This document shows, one piece after another, positions 1 to 10,749 of a stretch of DNA of 64,000 nucleotides. How positions within the stretch are numbered: position 1 is the stretch's first letter; every line of letters starts with the position of its first letter. The notes beneath the pieces were generated by a model. It made no database searches and had not been told where the DNA came from. It saw only the letters and a program-made list of their open reading frames with translations. The stretch comes from Aquilaria yunnanensis. Its lineage: Eukaryota > Streptophyta > Magnoliopsida > Malvales > Thymelaeaceae. Both the position numbers and the translations under genes were made by a program. The DNA is taken from positions 26,272,953 through 26,336,952 of the forward strand of contig CM077600.1 in NCBI GenBank assembly GCA_039654915.1, written 5' to 3'.

Positions 1-2937
1 AAACTTACAAGCCAACTAAATTGCTCAGTAACCTTCTTCCCTTCCTTTTGTGTGATACAGGACCTAACTAAGAGGAAACTGATTGGCAAGGGTAAGATGG
101 AAGATGGGCTGTACTACTTTGAGGAACTCACCATTCCCTTGATAGCAGCAACTAAGGCCAAAACTAGTCCTGAAGTCTGGCATCAAAGGCTCGGTCATGT
201 TCCTTTTGATAAACTAGCTTCTCTTTCATTCCTACCAAATTTTTTGATTACAGATATCAATAAATGCTGTGATGCTTGTCACAAAGCCAAACAAACAAGA
301 CTACCTTTTTCCTTGAGCAATAGTCAATCTGAATCTTCATTCTATTTGGTTCATATGGATGTTTGGAGGCCATATAAAACTCATTCTTTGTTCATATAAG
401 ACTTTCTTACATTAGTTGATGACTATAGTCGTTGCACTTGGATTTACTTGCTAAAACGAAAATCTGATGTGCATGAATGCTTCAAATCATTTTTCTTCAT
501 GATTGAAAGGCAATTTCATAAGCAAATACAACTTGTTCGAAGTGATAACGCTCTAGAATTCACTGCTGGTGCCTTATCACATTTCTTTCATACAAAAGGT
601 ATCATATTACAGACTTCCTGTGTCGATACCCCTCAGCAAAATGGAATTGTCGAGAGGAAACACAGACACTTGTTTGAAGTTGCAAGAGCTCTTCGTTTCG
701 AAGCAAACCTTCCAATTAAGTTTTGGGGGGAATGTGTCCAAACAGCTGCCTATCTCATCAACCACACACCTTCCTCCAAGCTTTCCGGTAAAAGTCCATA
801 TGAACTCTTCTTTTCAAAAGTTATTGCTCTTGATCATTTGCGAGTTTTTGGATGCTTGTGCTATGTTCACCATAAAACTTCAGATAAATTTGATGCCAGA
901 TCAAAACCTTGTCTCTTTCTTGGATATCCTCCTGGCCAAAAAGGATACAAAGTATGGGATCCAGAACTACAAAAGTTATATGTTTCTCGAGACGTTATAT
1001 TCTATGAGAACATATTTCCCTACAAATCTTTGTCACAAGATCCCATACCTCAAACACCACAAGCTGGAATCCTTGCTCAATCTCCAGTTTTCCCAAATGA
1101 ATACGAAACAACCCAAAACATGGAGATCATCCACACAGATAATGAAGCTGAGCATTTGAAAAGTCAGGAAACCCTACAAGAACAAACCTCCCCACAAACC
1201 AGACCTCACAGAGACAGACGAACCCCCTCTTACTTTCAAGAGTATGTTTGTGAGTTTCCAAAAGTAGGCAACTCATCCCACTCTTCACCAGGTGCCAACT
1301 CAGTAAGCTCGGGTAAACCTTATCCACTTTCTTCTTACCTTTCTTCTGCTTATTTCACTCCGAAGCACAAAGCCTTTGTTGCAGCTATTTCTACTCACAT
1401 GGAGCCTCAAAACTATGAGCAAACTGTGAAGGATACAAATTGGAGAAAGGCAATGAAAGATGAAACAAATGCACTCCAAAGAAACAACACCTGGGTCCTA
1501 GAACCTTTACCTACAGGAAAGAAGGCTGTAGGATCAAGATGGGTTTACAGAATCAAATACAAATCTGACGGCAATATAGAGAGATATAAAGCAAGATTAG
1601 TGGCTAAGGGATATAGTCAAATTGAAGGTGTAGACTATACTGAAACATATGCTCCTGTTGCAAAACTCACTACAATGAGATGTTTACTCTTTATGGCTGC
1701 TTTGAAGCACTGGGAACTACACCAAATGGATGTCCACAATGCTTTTCTACAAGGCGATTTGCATGAAGAAATATACATGTTGCCACTTTCAGGATTTCTT
1801 CAACAAGGAGACCATAGGGTTTGTAAGTTAAAAAAATCTTTATACGGGCTGAAATAGGCGCCTAGACAATGGTTTGAGAAGTTTTCAAATCAGCTGCTCC
1901 AATTTGGATTTACTCAGTCCAAGGCAGACTACTCATTGTTCACATTGAAGCGAAACAAAACATTCACAGTGATTCTTCTGTATGTGGAGGACATGATTAT
2001 AGCTGGCAATGACAGTGAAGAGATACAGAAGCTTAAAATATATCTTGACAAACACTTTCACATCAAGGACTTGGGAAAACTCAAGTATTTTCTTGGTCTT
2101 GAATCTGAAAGATCACCAAGTGGTATCTTTCTTTGTCAACGAAAGTATTCTTTGGATATTCTACACGAAGCTGGCATGCTAGGTTGCAAACCCACAAAGG
2201 TGCCACTTCAACAGCAGCACCAGCTTGCTTCCAAAACAGATAAGAAGCTTTCAAAGCCTGGTTCTTACCGACGTTTGATTGGTAAGTTAATCTACCTCAC
2301 CATCACAAGACCTGATCTCACATACTTAGTCAATCTTCTCAGTCAGTTCATGCAGTCACCAACAATTGCTCATTGGCAAGGAGCAATGCATGTGCTACGA
2401 TATCTTAAAGGAACGCTTGGACATGGGCTATTCTCCTCTTCAGAGGGATCTCCACAGCTACATGCTTTTTGTGATGCTGACTGGGCGAGTTGTTCTATCA
2501 CCAGAAGGTCAACTACAGGTTATGTAATCTTACTTGGGGGCACACCTGTCTCTTGGAAATAAAAAAAGCAGCCTACAGTTTCCAGATCTTCAGCTGAAGC
2601 TGAATATTGCGCCATAGCTTCAGCTACCAGTGAACTCATTTGGTTGAAGTGTCTACTCCGCGACTTGACTGTTGATCACTCATCACCAGTACAGCTCTTC
2701 TGCGACAATCAAGCAGCTCTTCACATTGCTGCCAATCCAGTGTATCACGAAAGAACCAAGCACATTGAAATAGATTGTCATTTCGTTAGAGAGAAGCTGA
2801 AATCTGGTGACATTACAACACATCACGTACCAAGCAACTCTTAGCTTGCAGATTTGTTAACTAAGGCTCTCAGTGTCAAGCAATTCCAGCAGCTCACTAG
2901 CAAGTTGAACATTCAAGTCTTGCATGTATCAACTTGA
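1..2937 (+). pseudogene. pol: copia pol polyprotein remnant (integrase, RT, RNase H)
   Basis: One reading frame runs through the whole segment and is interrupted only by stops at 397-399, 1855-1857, 2560-2562 and 2842-2844. I see no frameshift. The pre-integrase zinc region shows WHQRLGH followed by CDACHKAKQ. The integrase core has HMDVW for the first Asp, RSDNALEF for the second Asp and QQNGIVERKH for the Glu. The copia RT block includes SRWVYRIKYKSDG, RYKARLVAKGY, QMDVHNAFLQGDL and CKLKKSLYGLK. The catalytic YVDD box reads YVED, so the first aspartate is lost. RNase H follows with FCDADWASC, SRSSAEAEY and the terminal ADLLTKAL. At least two stops (after YGLK and before LADLLTKAL) sit where the family has Gln, which fits C-to-T decay of methylated DNA. 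Frame ends at TGA 2935-2937. Confidence 0.9.
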
Positions 2938-2944
2938 AGGGGAG

Positions 2945-3179
2945 TGTAGAAGCATAAGTGGCGGGAATATGCATGAATATGCATGTTGAGTTTGTGTAGA
3001 ACTCTTACTGCTTATCTACGCATGTATACTTATCTCTTTAGCTAGAATTAGTGTTTAACTTTAGCTACAAGTCTGCTTGGCTTAACTGTCAAGCAACACT
3101 ATAAATGTAAGCTACTGTCTTGATTGTAAAAACTATGATAATACAAAAACAACAAGTTCGATTATCTTTAAAGTTTACA
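2945..3179 (+). repeat. 3' LTR of the copia element (approximate)
   Basis: Starts TGTAGAAGC immediately after the purine-rich tract and ends near TTTACA, giving a short LTR of about 235 bp. It contains the nested inverted motif TATGCATGAATATGCATG. The outer end is inferred from the TG...CA rule only. Confidence 0.55.
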
Positions 3180-3490
3180 AAAAATGGCCAGCATCTTGTA
3201 ATTAGACCGATTGAATTTTAACAATTGTTAAATGAATTTGATTGTTTTGTTTTGGTTATTCCTTGTGGGGCAGTAAAAAAAATATTTGACAAATTAATTA
3301 AATTCACAAGGATGAGCCGTGGATGCAGCTGAAGACACAAGAAGTGGAGGAGAAATTGAACAATGCAGAAGGTTCGATTCGAGAATAAATGAAATCTGGA
3401 GGAGGGAAGTCTCTCTAATCGACAGGAAGTCTCTGTATTAATTATATATGTCTATGGGGGAACCGAATCTACCTGTCCTCTAAATTAAGA

Positions 3491-3562
3491 GTTCGAATGG
3501 TTCTCAACTGCGATTCAGGTGGTCAAGTTCGAATGGTTCTCAACTGCGATTCAGGTGGTCAA
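3491..3562. repeat. 36-bp perfect tandem duplication
   Basis: Two identical 36-bp units (3491-3526 and 3527-3562) each start GTTCGAATGG and end GGTGGTCAA. The surrounding 3180-3760 has no recognisable gene. The stretch 3600-3730 resembles a polyadenylated retrotransposon tail (AATGAAATTCC then ATAAAAAA), but no coding part is attached. Confidence 0.8.
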
Positions 3563-3764
3563 GTTAATTATAACATTATCCCTTCTCAACTTTCTGTATA
3601 GCTAGCTTGTGTTTGTTTATTTGTCTGCTGTTTTGGCTTGTTTTGTACTGCTACTTATCTCTATTCTGTAACTTTTCCCAACTCGTAGCTGGTCTCCCTA
3701 ATGAAATTCCTCATGTTCTGATAAAAAACTAATTAAAACTATGATTGTGCTTTTGGTAATTTTT

Positions 3765-4560
3765 TTTTTCCTTTCTGAACGGCAGCCAAAAGATATTTTA
3801 TTAATGGGTAATATATATTGTACAAGGCTGAAGAACTAGCAAGCAGCTAGTTTAACCAAACGAACACAGCAGGTTAGCTGACACCAGAAACATAAATGTT
3901 TACCTGGCACTATTTATAACTGCTAGACTCGGATTAAACATCCATTCCACCCAATCACAGCTATATATATTACCCTTACCAGTTACCCCTATTACAAATC
4001 CAAAGAAACGAATATGCCCGAATATCATTTAGCATCTTCATCACCAAAATCTGAGTATTATTGAAGACCACCTTGTTTCTGACCCTCCATATCAGGTACA
4101 AAGTTACAAAACAAATAGCCTGCCATACCTGTTTTGCTTCCCAATCCAATTCACTTCCTCAATTTCTTCAAGCAAATCACGAATATCAGTGTTTCCTGTG
4201 TTTGTGGATTGCCAACATAATCTGACTTTTCCCCATAAACTACTAGCAATGTTGCATCTAACAAAATATATATATGATCCTCTGTTTCAATATCCAGCTC
4301 GCACAAAGGACACCACACACTCGCAAGCTCCACACCCTTGCTAGCCAGATTGATTTTTGTTGGTAGTTGTCCAAGAGCCACCTTCCACGCGCAAATATTG
4401 ATCTCCCTTGGTACAAGATTACTCCACCTTGTTCAAGCTGCTGCGAAATCCGGTTAAGAATGCAATTAATCATCGATCATAATTGATAGCTTTTTGACTG
4501 ATAACACGCCTCCTAAATCGATCTCCAGTCCACAGCCACTTGTCTTGAGAGTTTTCTGAA
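3765..4560 (-). mobile_element. LINE (L1-type) 3' fragment with zf-RVT domain
   Basis: Read on the minus strand, 4470 to 4080 encodes the Cys-rich domain that follows reverse transcriptase in plant LINEs (zf-RVT): LPTKINLASKGV, then WCPLCELDIETEDHIYILL, then a Trp-rich tail ending YLIWRVRNKVVFNN. The frame is broken by stops and shifts. The 3' end is an A-rich tail, seen as the T-run at about 3759-3769 on the plus strand. The 5' part (endonuclease and RT core) is missing, as in 5'-truncated L1 copies. The 5' edge is approximate. Confidence 0.75.
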
Positions 4561-4599
4561 ATTGAAACATGTTGTAAGCAAGCAATTAGCTCTTGTTTA

Positions 4600-5590
4600 C
4601 GATATTCACATTTGATAAAAACAATACTCGTACTTAACAAATATAATAGCTCTGAAACATATAGTTTATATAAGTTTAAATTTTAGTGTTGCCATATGTG
4701 CTTTTTTATGTGTATTTTGGATGTAGATATGATCTTCTTAGTTCGGCATGCAGCTATAACTGGTTTTGCTTTCTTACCTTATTCCCCTTTTTGAGGCCTA
4801 ATTTCCTTCCCCACTTTTATGTTCTTGTTTTATGTGAGCGGAAAAAGAAAACAGAAATCTATAAAAAAAAAAAAAGAAAAAAAAAAAAAAAGAAAAGAAA
4901 ACAGAAAAGTTGGAGACATTGCAGTGCAGCCCCACGGACACGGCCATCAGGTGGCAATAGACTCTCTATGGATTCAGGTGACCCACCATATATATTTGAT
5001 TATCCAGAGAGATTGGTTACAGTGATTAACCAACAGTCTATCAAAGAAGCTTAATTTATATATATGTATATAAAGTAGGGTATATTTAAGAGTGGTTTTG
5101 ATTTTTTTTTAATAAAAAAAATTATGGAGCTGACATGTAACATACTTTTATTTTTAGTAAGTTAACTGTAATATTTTACATATAGTTTACTGAATATACC
5201 CTAGCCCCTATAAAGCAATATGGTAGTGACACATGTCAGTCAAAGCCACAATTATTGATTTATAAGTTATAACTGAAATTTGAATTACAAATTAAAAACT
5301 AGAATTAAATTTAAATCAATTCATGGTTAAGATAAATACAATTTAAAAATGATATAATCTCCTCTAAAATGATTTTCTTTCATCAAGAAACAATAGAACA
5401 ATTATCTGATAATTTGTTTTTTAAGAATAAATAATCATATAGATTATATAAACCCAAAATGCCAAAATTTTAAATACATTTTGATGGACGATTCTCCTTT
5501 TCCCTTCTTCCCTCTCTTCATCAAATTTCTAATTTTATCTGTTGCTCCAATTGGTACATTTTTTTTTTCTTATAGAACTTTATCTTGCAT
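4600..5590. other. AT-rich spacer, no gene recognised
   Basis: This stretch contains an A/G-rich microsatellite at about 4862-4905. A GC-richer patch at 4915-5045 can be read as a short open frame but resembles nothing I know. The rest is low-complexity AT sequence. Confidence 0.5.
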
Positions 5591-5595
5591 TACAG

Positions 5596-5970
5596 AGCAG
5601 TATGAAAATGTGAAGAAATTGTGGGAGATGAAGTATATTTGTGGTATGACTGGAGATGGTGTTAACGATGCCCTAACTTTAAAGAAGGCAGATATTGGTA
5701 CTGTTGTTGCTGATGCTACAGATACAACAAGAATTAAGTGCTTCAGATATTGTACTCACAGTGCTTGGTCCTAGCTCGTGTTATTATTAGTGCAGTCTTG
5801 ACTAGCAGAGCTATTTTCCATAGAATGAAAAACTACAGTACTGTTAGTTTTTTTTTCACCATAATGGTTAGATGCTTTCCATTTTATCTTTTGCTATCTA
5901 ACTTCCCCATGTTTGGTTTTACAGATTTATGATGTGTCTATTATTATATTCACATTATGCTGAGTGTAGA
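5596..5970 (+). pseudogene. P-type plasma-membrane H+-ATPase gene fragment
   Basis: Covers about 120 residues around the P/N-domain hinge of a plant autoinhibited H+-ATPase. Recognisable pieces are [37 protein letters not shown], a shifted SDIVLT and VIISAVLTSRAIF followed by RMKNYST. The GDGVNDxP signature has Leu in place of Pro. Frameshifts occur near 5735 and 5770. At 5842/5843 a donor (GTTAGT) is followed by an acceptor ...TTTTACAG at 5924, and the next exon reads IYDVSIIIFTLC, which continues the family's NYTIYAVSITI before a stop. The fragment also starts right after an AG. An intron is therefore kept, so this is a genomic fragment and not a processed copy. No upstream phosphorylation-site exon (DKTGT) is present. 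Confidence 0.8.
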
Positions 5971-6503
5971 ATAACCGCTCCTATGAATTGAAACCCAATG
6001 TCAATTTGGGTGGTCATGAGTATAATCATGAGTTATTTAGTTGGATATTTATTAACATCTTTCCTTGAATTTGCTGTTTGGATTTATGTTCGTTGCTTTG
6101 ATATGAAAGTTTGACTTTTCACCATTCATGGTTTTAATCATTGCTATTCTTAAATCTTAATTAATGATAGTAAGTCATTTTGTTTGTAGTCCTCACATAC
6201 ATTGGTGGAGCCCAACCCCTAACTCCCCCTAATCTATGTATTAATATGTCTCCAAAAGATTATTTTATGTATATATAGTGGAAGTAAACATTCACACTTA
6301 AAATTTAAAAACAATGATCTCTACATTTTCATTGTCTGAAATGAATGTTGCTATATTAGTAATATAATTATGATATTCATTTTTATTTTTTAATAAAATT
6401 AATCAAAATTTGTATATATATTTACATTTATGATTAGAAAGTATCACATTTTAGTTTCATTTGATCTAACTTTCCTGTGATTTATTTTCCTAATTTTTAA
6501 TAG

Positions 6504-7040
6504 ATTGTAAGAAATGGATGTCATCAATGGAGAAAATACGGCCAAAAGGTGATAAGACACATCCATTCACCCCGAGCTTACTTCAAGTGTTCTTATGCCT
6601 CTGCTTGCCCAGTGAAGAAAAAGGTAATTGATACCAATGATAAATATGTATACTCAATTTAATTCTTTGATTCATTTTTGTAAGGAGTATAATTATTGAC
6701 TTAACTGATAAATTTTGATTATCATGTTCAAAGAAGTGCCAAGGGTCACACAATATATTGGTGGCTACTTACAAAGGAGAACACAATGTGGCTTTTTCGG
6801 CAGAGTTCCTATTAGTCAAAGCAACAATAGCATGAAGCTTAAGGTGGTAAAATATATTAATTCATCAATCACGATGGCCCTTGATCTGATTCAGCTCGGG
6901 GAGAAAGATTCAAGCCAAAAAATGGAGTCGCCAGTGTCCATCAATTGATATTGGTGCAACAAATGGCTTGTTCTTTGACTCAAGATTGTCTCAATTGCTG
7001 CATTGGTTGCAACTATCCCAAGTAGGGTTCTAGGGTAGAT
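6504..7040 (+). pseudogene. WRKY group IIa transcription factor, 3' fragment
   Basis: Exon 6504-6623 encodes a WRKY domain: [20 protein letters not shown], then [13 protein letters not shown]. The heptad is intact and the first two zinc ligands are spaced C-X5-C. A GT donor at 6624 is followed by an acceptor near 6735, and the next exon gives KCQGSHNILVATYKGEHN. This is the VQR-position intron typical of WRKY groups IIa/IIb. The second His of the zinc finger is Val (EHNV for EHNH). The tail at about 6948-7035 matches the WRKY18/40/60 C-terminus in pieces: LVQQMACSLTQD, then after a shift IAALVATIPS. The N-terminal leucine zipper and first exons are absent, and a two-residue change sits before the heptad (NGCHQW for DGYQW). 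Dead fragment of a WRKY40-like gene. Confidence 0.85.
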
Positions 7041-9650
7041 AGAGAAATGGTGATCATAGTCAAATAAACTTGTGAAATATTGTGTCAGTGACTTGTTTCT
7101 CAGGGATCATGGTTGATGTGAAATTTAATGAGCTAGCTTACGAGGATTACATGACAAACTATAGATAAAAAGAAAAAGAGAATGTGAATTTTTCCTTTAT
7201 CAAATCATGTAAGGTTCGTCAATTTTTGTTGATTCACTGTGGGCATGAGAGACCACAATGATAATATGTAAATAGAAAATTCTTATCAATGAAGATATAT
7301 ACCGTTAATAAAAAATAATATTTCTTAATTTCTTTGCCAACTAATTATTGATTAGCTAACTATATATATGCAAGTTTCAAAAAATTAATATATATACTTA
7401 TCTCAATTGTGTGCCAGTGATCAGCGATAAGTAAAAATTGATAGCACGGTAGATGAGTACTTAAATGAAGATGGATTGGATGCACGTATGTCATCACCAA
7501 AAAATTTCTTCATTCCGGTAACATTATATGTATATTAATTAGATAAATAATATCTATATTATTTAGTATGAGATAAGTAGTTGCAGAAAAAGCAAGAATA
7601 TATTATGTCTATCTAGTACTTTGAAATTCAATTGTTGATGCTAAAGTGCTTTCGGCTACAAACAATGTTTATTGTTCAAAGCTTAATCAATTGTTTTGGA
7701 ATTTTTTCATTTACAGGTAGCAATTATATCATCATGACTAAGCACTACCGTTGCTTTTAGCTTGATATTATCCACAGATTGAAACATTGCAATCGAATCC
7801 AATGTGTATCTATTTTTTTTCTTGGTTTTCTTAAAAAAAAAAATTGTCCCAACATATATATATGGTTTGAGATTGGTTATAATTTCATATAAACTTAAAA
7901 TTATCTTGCAAAGTATGAATTAAAGGAAAGAATTTTTACAATTATTGTAATGATTTCAACGTCTTGAGTTGTGGAGTGCATTCAAAGAATTTTTACAGTT
8001 ATTTTAATGATTTCAGCATCTTGAGTTGTGGAGTGTATTCATGTTGGCTGAGTAATGAACATGGTCTATAATACTATAGTATATCATAGTGTACAGACTG
8101 ATAAATGGCATATGTTACAAATGTTTTCATATTTTGTTTTCTTTTATGTGAAATACTATCATATACCGTGACATTTCACAGTCTTTTACATACCAGTGAT
8201 AATTGTATTACTTTGAAATTAAAGTTAGAAGAAAGTAATTATAATCATTCTTATTCAAATTATAATATTTTATTATTACTAGAAAAATTCATAAATTTAT
8301 TTTTGAAGAATTTTTTAATTAATAAATTTATTTATTAATAAATTTTGATATAATGAATAAATTTGTTGGCTATACTCAATAAGATTTTGAAAGAATTTAA
8401 TACTTTTTAAATCATTGCTTTTATTGTAATATGTTTCATAATAATATTTCTATAAAATTTAAATATATATACTTTTCTAACCTTGATATAACTTGGAATC
8501 TGGTTGCAACGCTAGATATATAAACTAGTTTTTACATAAAACAAGATAACATAATTCAGTATGTATATTCGACCGTGACTTTTAATAATAAAATTTATTT
8601 GTTATTATTTTGATATATAGTAATTATATGGTCAAATTTTATATCAATTAAAAATTCATAAACAAAGAGGTCCAAAAATATATTTTTAACTATTTTTTGG
8701 CTAAGTTAGGTACTTTTTATTGATTTTTTTCCTAGTAGGGGTATGAAAAATAATTCATTAAAAATTAGTTAATTTTCTAAAAATATTTATTCAAGTGATT
8801 AAAAATTAGATAGAGTGTAACCTCTTAAATGGCATTGGCTTTGGAGAAAAAATAAACAAAAATGAAAATATTATTTTTAATGAAAATAATGTTTGTGGCC
8901 ATACTTGATTATTTTCACTCTAATATTGTCTTAATATTTCAGTACATTTATTATTAAACTAGTTTTATATGCATCCTACAAATAGAGTTTTTTAAAAAAA
9001 TTTAAAGTAAAAAAAATTTCTATAAATGAGAATTGAATAATGTAAATAAACTCAATTTTAATTTTTTGTTCTTTGTTTATACATGAATATTGATAAATTT
9101 AAATTATTTTTGTTTGAGATTCAAAATCCAATGTCTTGGTCAAATATTGATACACATAACACTTGAACAATGAAAAATAAAAAACTACAACCATATCATC
9201 ATATACAATCATCTTTACTATAATTATACATATATAGATACAATATCTCCAATGAGTAATTAAAATGTATAATAATTTTTTACAGTGAATAAATAATTTA
9301 AATTTGTGGTTTCTTCTTCTTAAATGAAATAAATTCAACTTATAGAGAGGAAAAACTAGTAATTTGAATATCTTTTAACTATAAAAATGATTATTATATA
9401 TATTAAATTTACTGTAAGACAGCTATTGGATAATTTCAATTATACTCTAAAAAAGTTGCAATAAAAAGTTGCTATCTGATAGTTACATTGAGTTGACAAA
9501 TTTCATTTAATTGAAGACCAAAATGAAATGCTTTTAATAGATTTAGAACTAAAATAGAATATTTTTAATAGGTTTAGGATCAAAATAGAATATTTAATAG
9601 GCTAGGGATTAAAACAGAATAATAATTAAAGGTTATGGATTATCCATGCA
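7041..9650. other. AT-rich intergenic DNA, no gene recognised
   Basis: Apart from the 57-bp duplication listed separately, I see no coding similarity, splice-linked open frames or terminal repeats here. The short open frames lie in very AT-rich sequence with low-complexity translations. Confidence 0.6.
7927..8040. repeat. 57-bp tandem duplication
   Basis: Units 7927-7983 and 7984-8040 are both 57 bp and differ at only a few positions. Each begins AAAGAATTTTTACA and ends GAGTTGTGGAGTG plus five bases. The divergence suggests an old event. Confidence 0.85.
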
Positions 9651-9659
9651 ATTTACTCC

Positions 9660-9835
9660 TAACAAAAATCAATACTAGAGTAGGATCGGTAGGATCCTTT
9701 GATCCTATGATCTTAGTCACAATCCTACCATGATCCTACCATGCTTTCGATCCTATAATGTTTTGACAAGACTTTCTAGGTTAGGATTGCAGGATTGTGC
9801 GATCATACGATTATGATCGCAATTTTAACAATCTT
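9660..9835. repeat. cluster of GATCCTA / TAGGATC motifs
   Basis: Within 175 bp the motif GATCCTA or its complement TAGGATC recurs about seven times in both orientations (for example GGTAGGATCCTTTGATCCTA), with related GCGATCATACGATTATGATCGC later. The stretch can fold on itself. It looks like the core of a dispersed foldback repeat, but I cannot define its ends. Confidence 0.5.
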
Positions 9836-9899
9836 GATTTCAATATCCTTATTCTTCTTAATGACAACTGGAAGTTTTAGCTCCAGTGTTGTTGCTCCT

Positions 9900-10515
9900 C
9901 CTTAGAAAAATTAGACTTTTTTGATATACCTTGTTTCTTGATCTTGCCTTTTATCCTGTTGCATACATGGACGCAGAGGAACCAAGTTTGTTTCAACAAT
10001 GTCTTTTTACCTATTAAGAAAAATTGTTGCTGATATAAGACATGATTTCATTCATCTCTATGCTACCATGCCTAGTAGGATTGGTTCTATCAAGCATCCT
10101 ATTCTTGTTAACTAGCTACCTGACCCCTGGATCTTTTAAAATGAACTGTAATGCCTCAGTTAACTCTCATGGAATGGGAGGAGTTGTAGCTATCATTAGG
10201 GTTCATAATGAATCAATGGTCATTGATTGTATGTGGAAGACAGGCTATATGAACCCTTTAAAAGCCGAGTTGTAGGCCTTACTTGATGACTTTCAAGTAG
10301 TTTCTTTAATAGGTAACATTAACTTGAAAACTAAGATTGGTAGTCAGAGGTTTGCTCAGTTCATTCTCTCCAGCTCCACCAAAAAATTTGTGCTTACATT
10401 TCTTATTATGGATTGTAGGTATCTCTTTCAACTGTAAATCCGGGAAGCAAAGCATGTGCAGGGAAATTGAACAGGTAGCAGATCATCTGGCTTAACTTGG
10501 AGCATACTTTTGATT
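9900..10515 (+). pseudogene. LINE remnant: linker and RNase H (RVT_3) domain
   Basis: At about 9968-10005 one frame reads TWTQRNQVCFNN, typical of the Trp-Arg-Asn linker after the LINE zf-RVT domain. From 10130 follows an RNase H domain: KMNCNASVNSHGMGGVVAII, PLKAEL then a stop, ALLDDFQV, later DCRYLFQL and, in another frame, REIEQVADHLA. These match the start strand (LNxDxS), the KAEL segment and the final H-xxREaNxvADxLA helix of plant RVT_3 domains. Several stops and at least two shifts make it non-functional. No polyA tail is evident. Confidence 0.7.
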
Positions 10516-10548
10516 CTTTTAATGAAACTCAATTTTGTTAAAGAACAA

Positions 10549-10745
10549 AGATGCACAAATGTTAAAAGACATTTTTACCTTTACATTATAAATTATTTTA
10601 TTCTTTTAATAAAACTTAATTTTGCCGTTATCTATTTATATATAAAGCATGAAGATGCACAAATGTTAAAGGACCTTTTTACCTTTACATTACAAGTTAT
10701 TTTGTTCTTTTAATGAAACTTAATTTTATCATTATCTATTTAATT
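10549..10745. repeat. 104-bp imperfect tandem repeat
   Basis: The unit starting AGATGCACAAATGTTAAA at 10549 recurs at 10653, a period of 104 bp, with few changes. A half unit (TTCTTTTAATGAAACT) also precedes it at about 10515. It lies directly downstream of the RNase H remnant. Confidence 0.75.
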
Positions 10746-10749
10746 GAAG

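Larger units (their letters stand above)
1..3179 (+). mobile_element. Ty1/copia LTR retrotransposon, 3' part (5' half outside window)
   Basis: The domain order is GAG pre-integrase, integrase, reverse transcriptase, RNase H, then a purine-rich tract (about 2936-2944) and an LTR, which is the order of Ty1/copia and not Ty3/gypsy. The 5' LTR, gag and protease lie upstream of the window. The element is dead: pol has four in-frame stops and a changed reverse transcriptase active site. The purine tract directly before the TG start of the LTR fixes the right-hand side. The outer LTR end is a best guess, because no second LTR is available for comparison. Confidence 0.9.

Noticed and set aside
4686..5054. 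122-codon open frame with a Lys-rich middle
   Set aside because: The middle is an A/G microsatellite and the ends show no family similarity.
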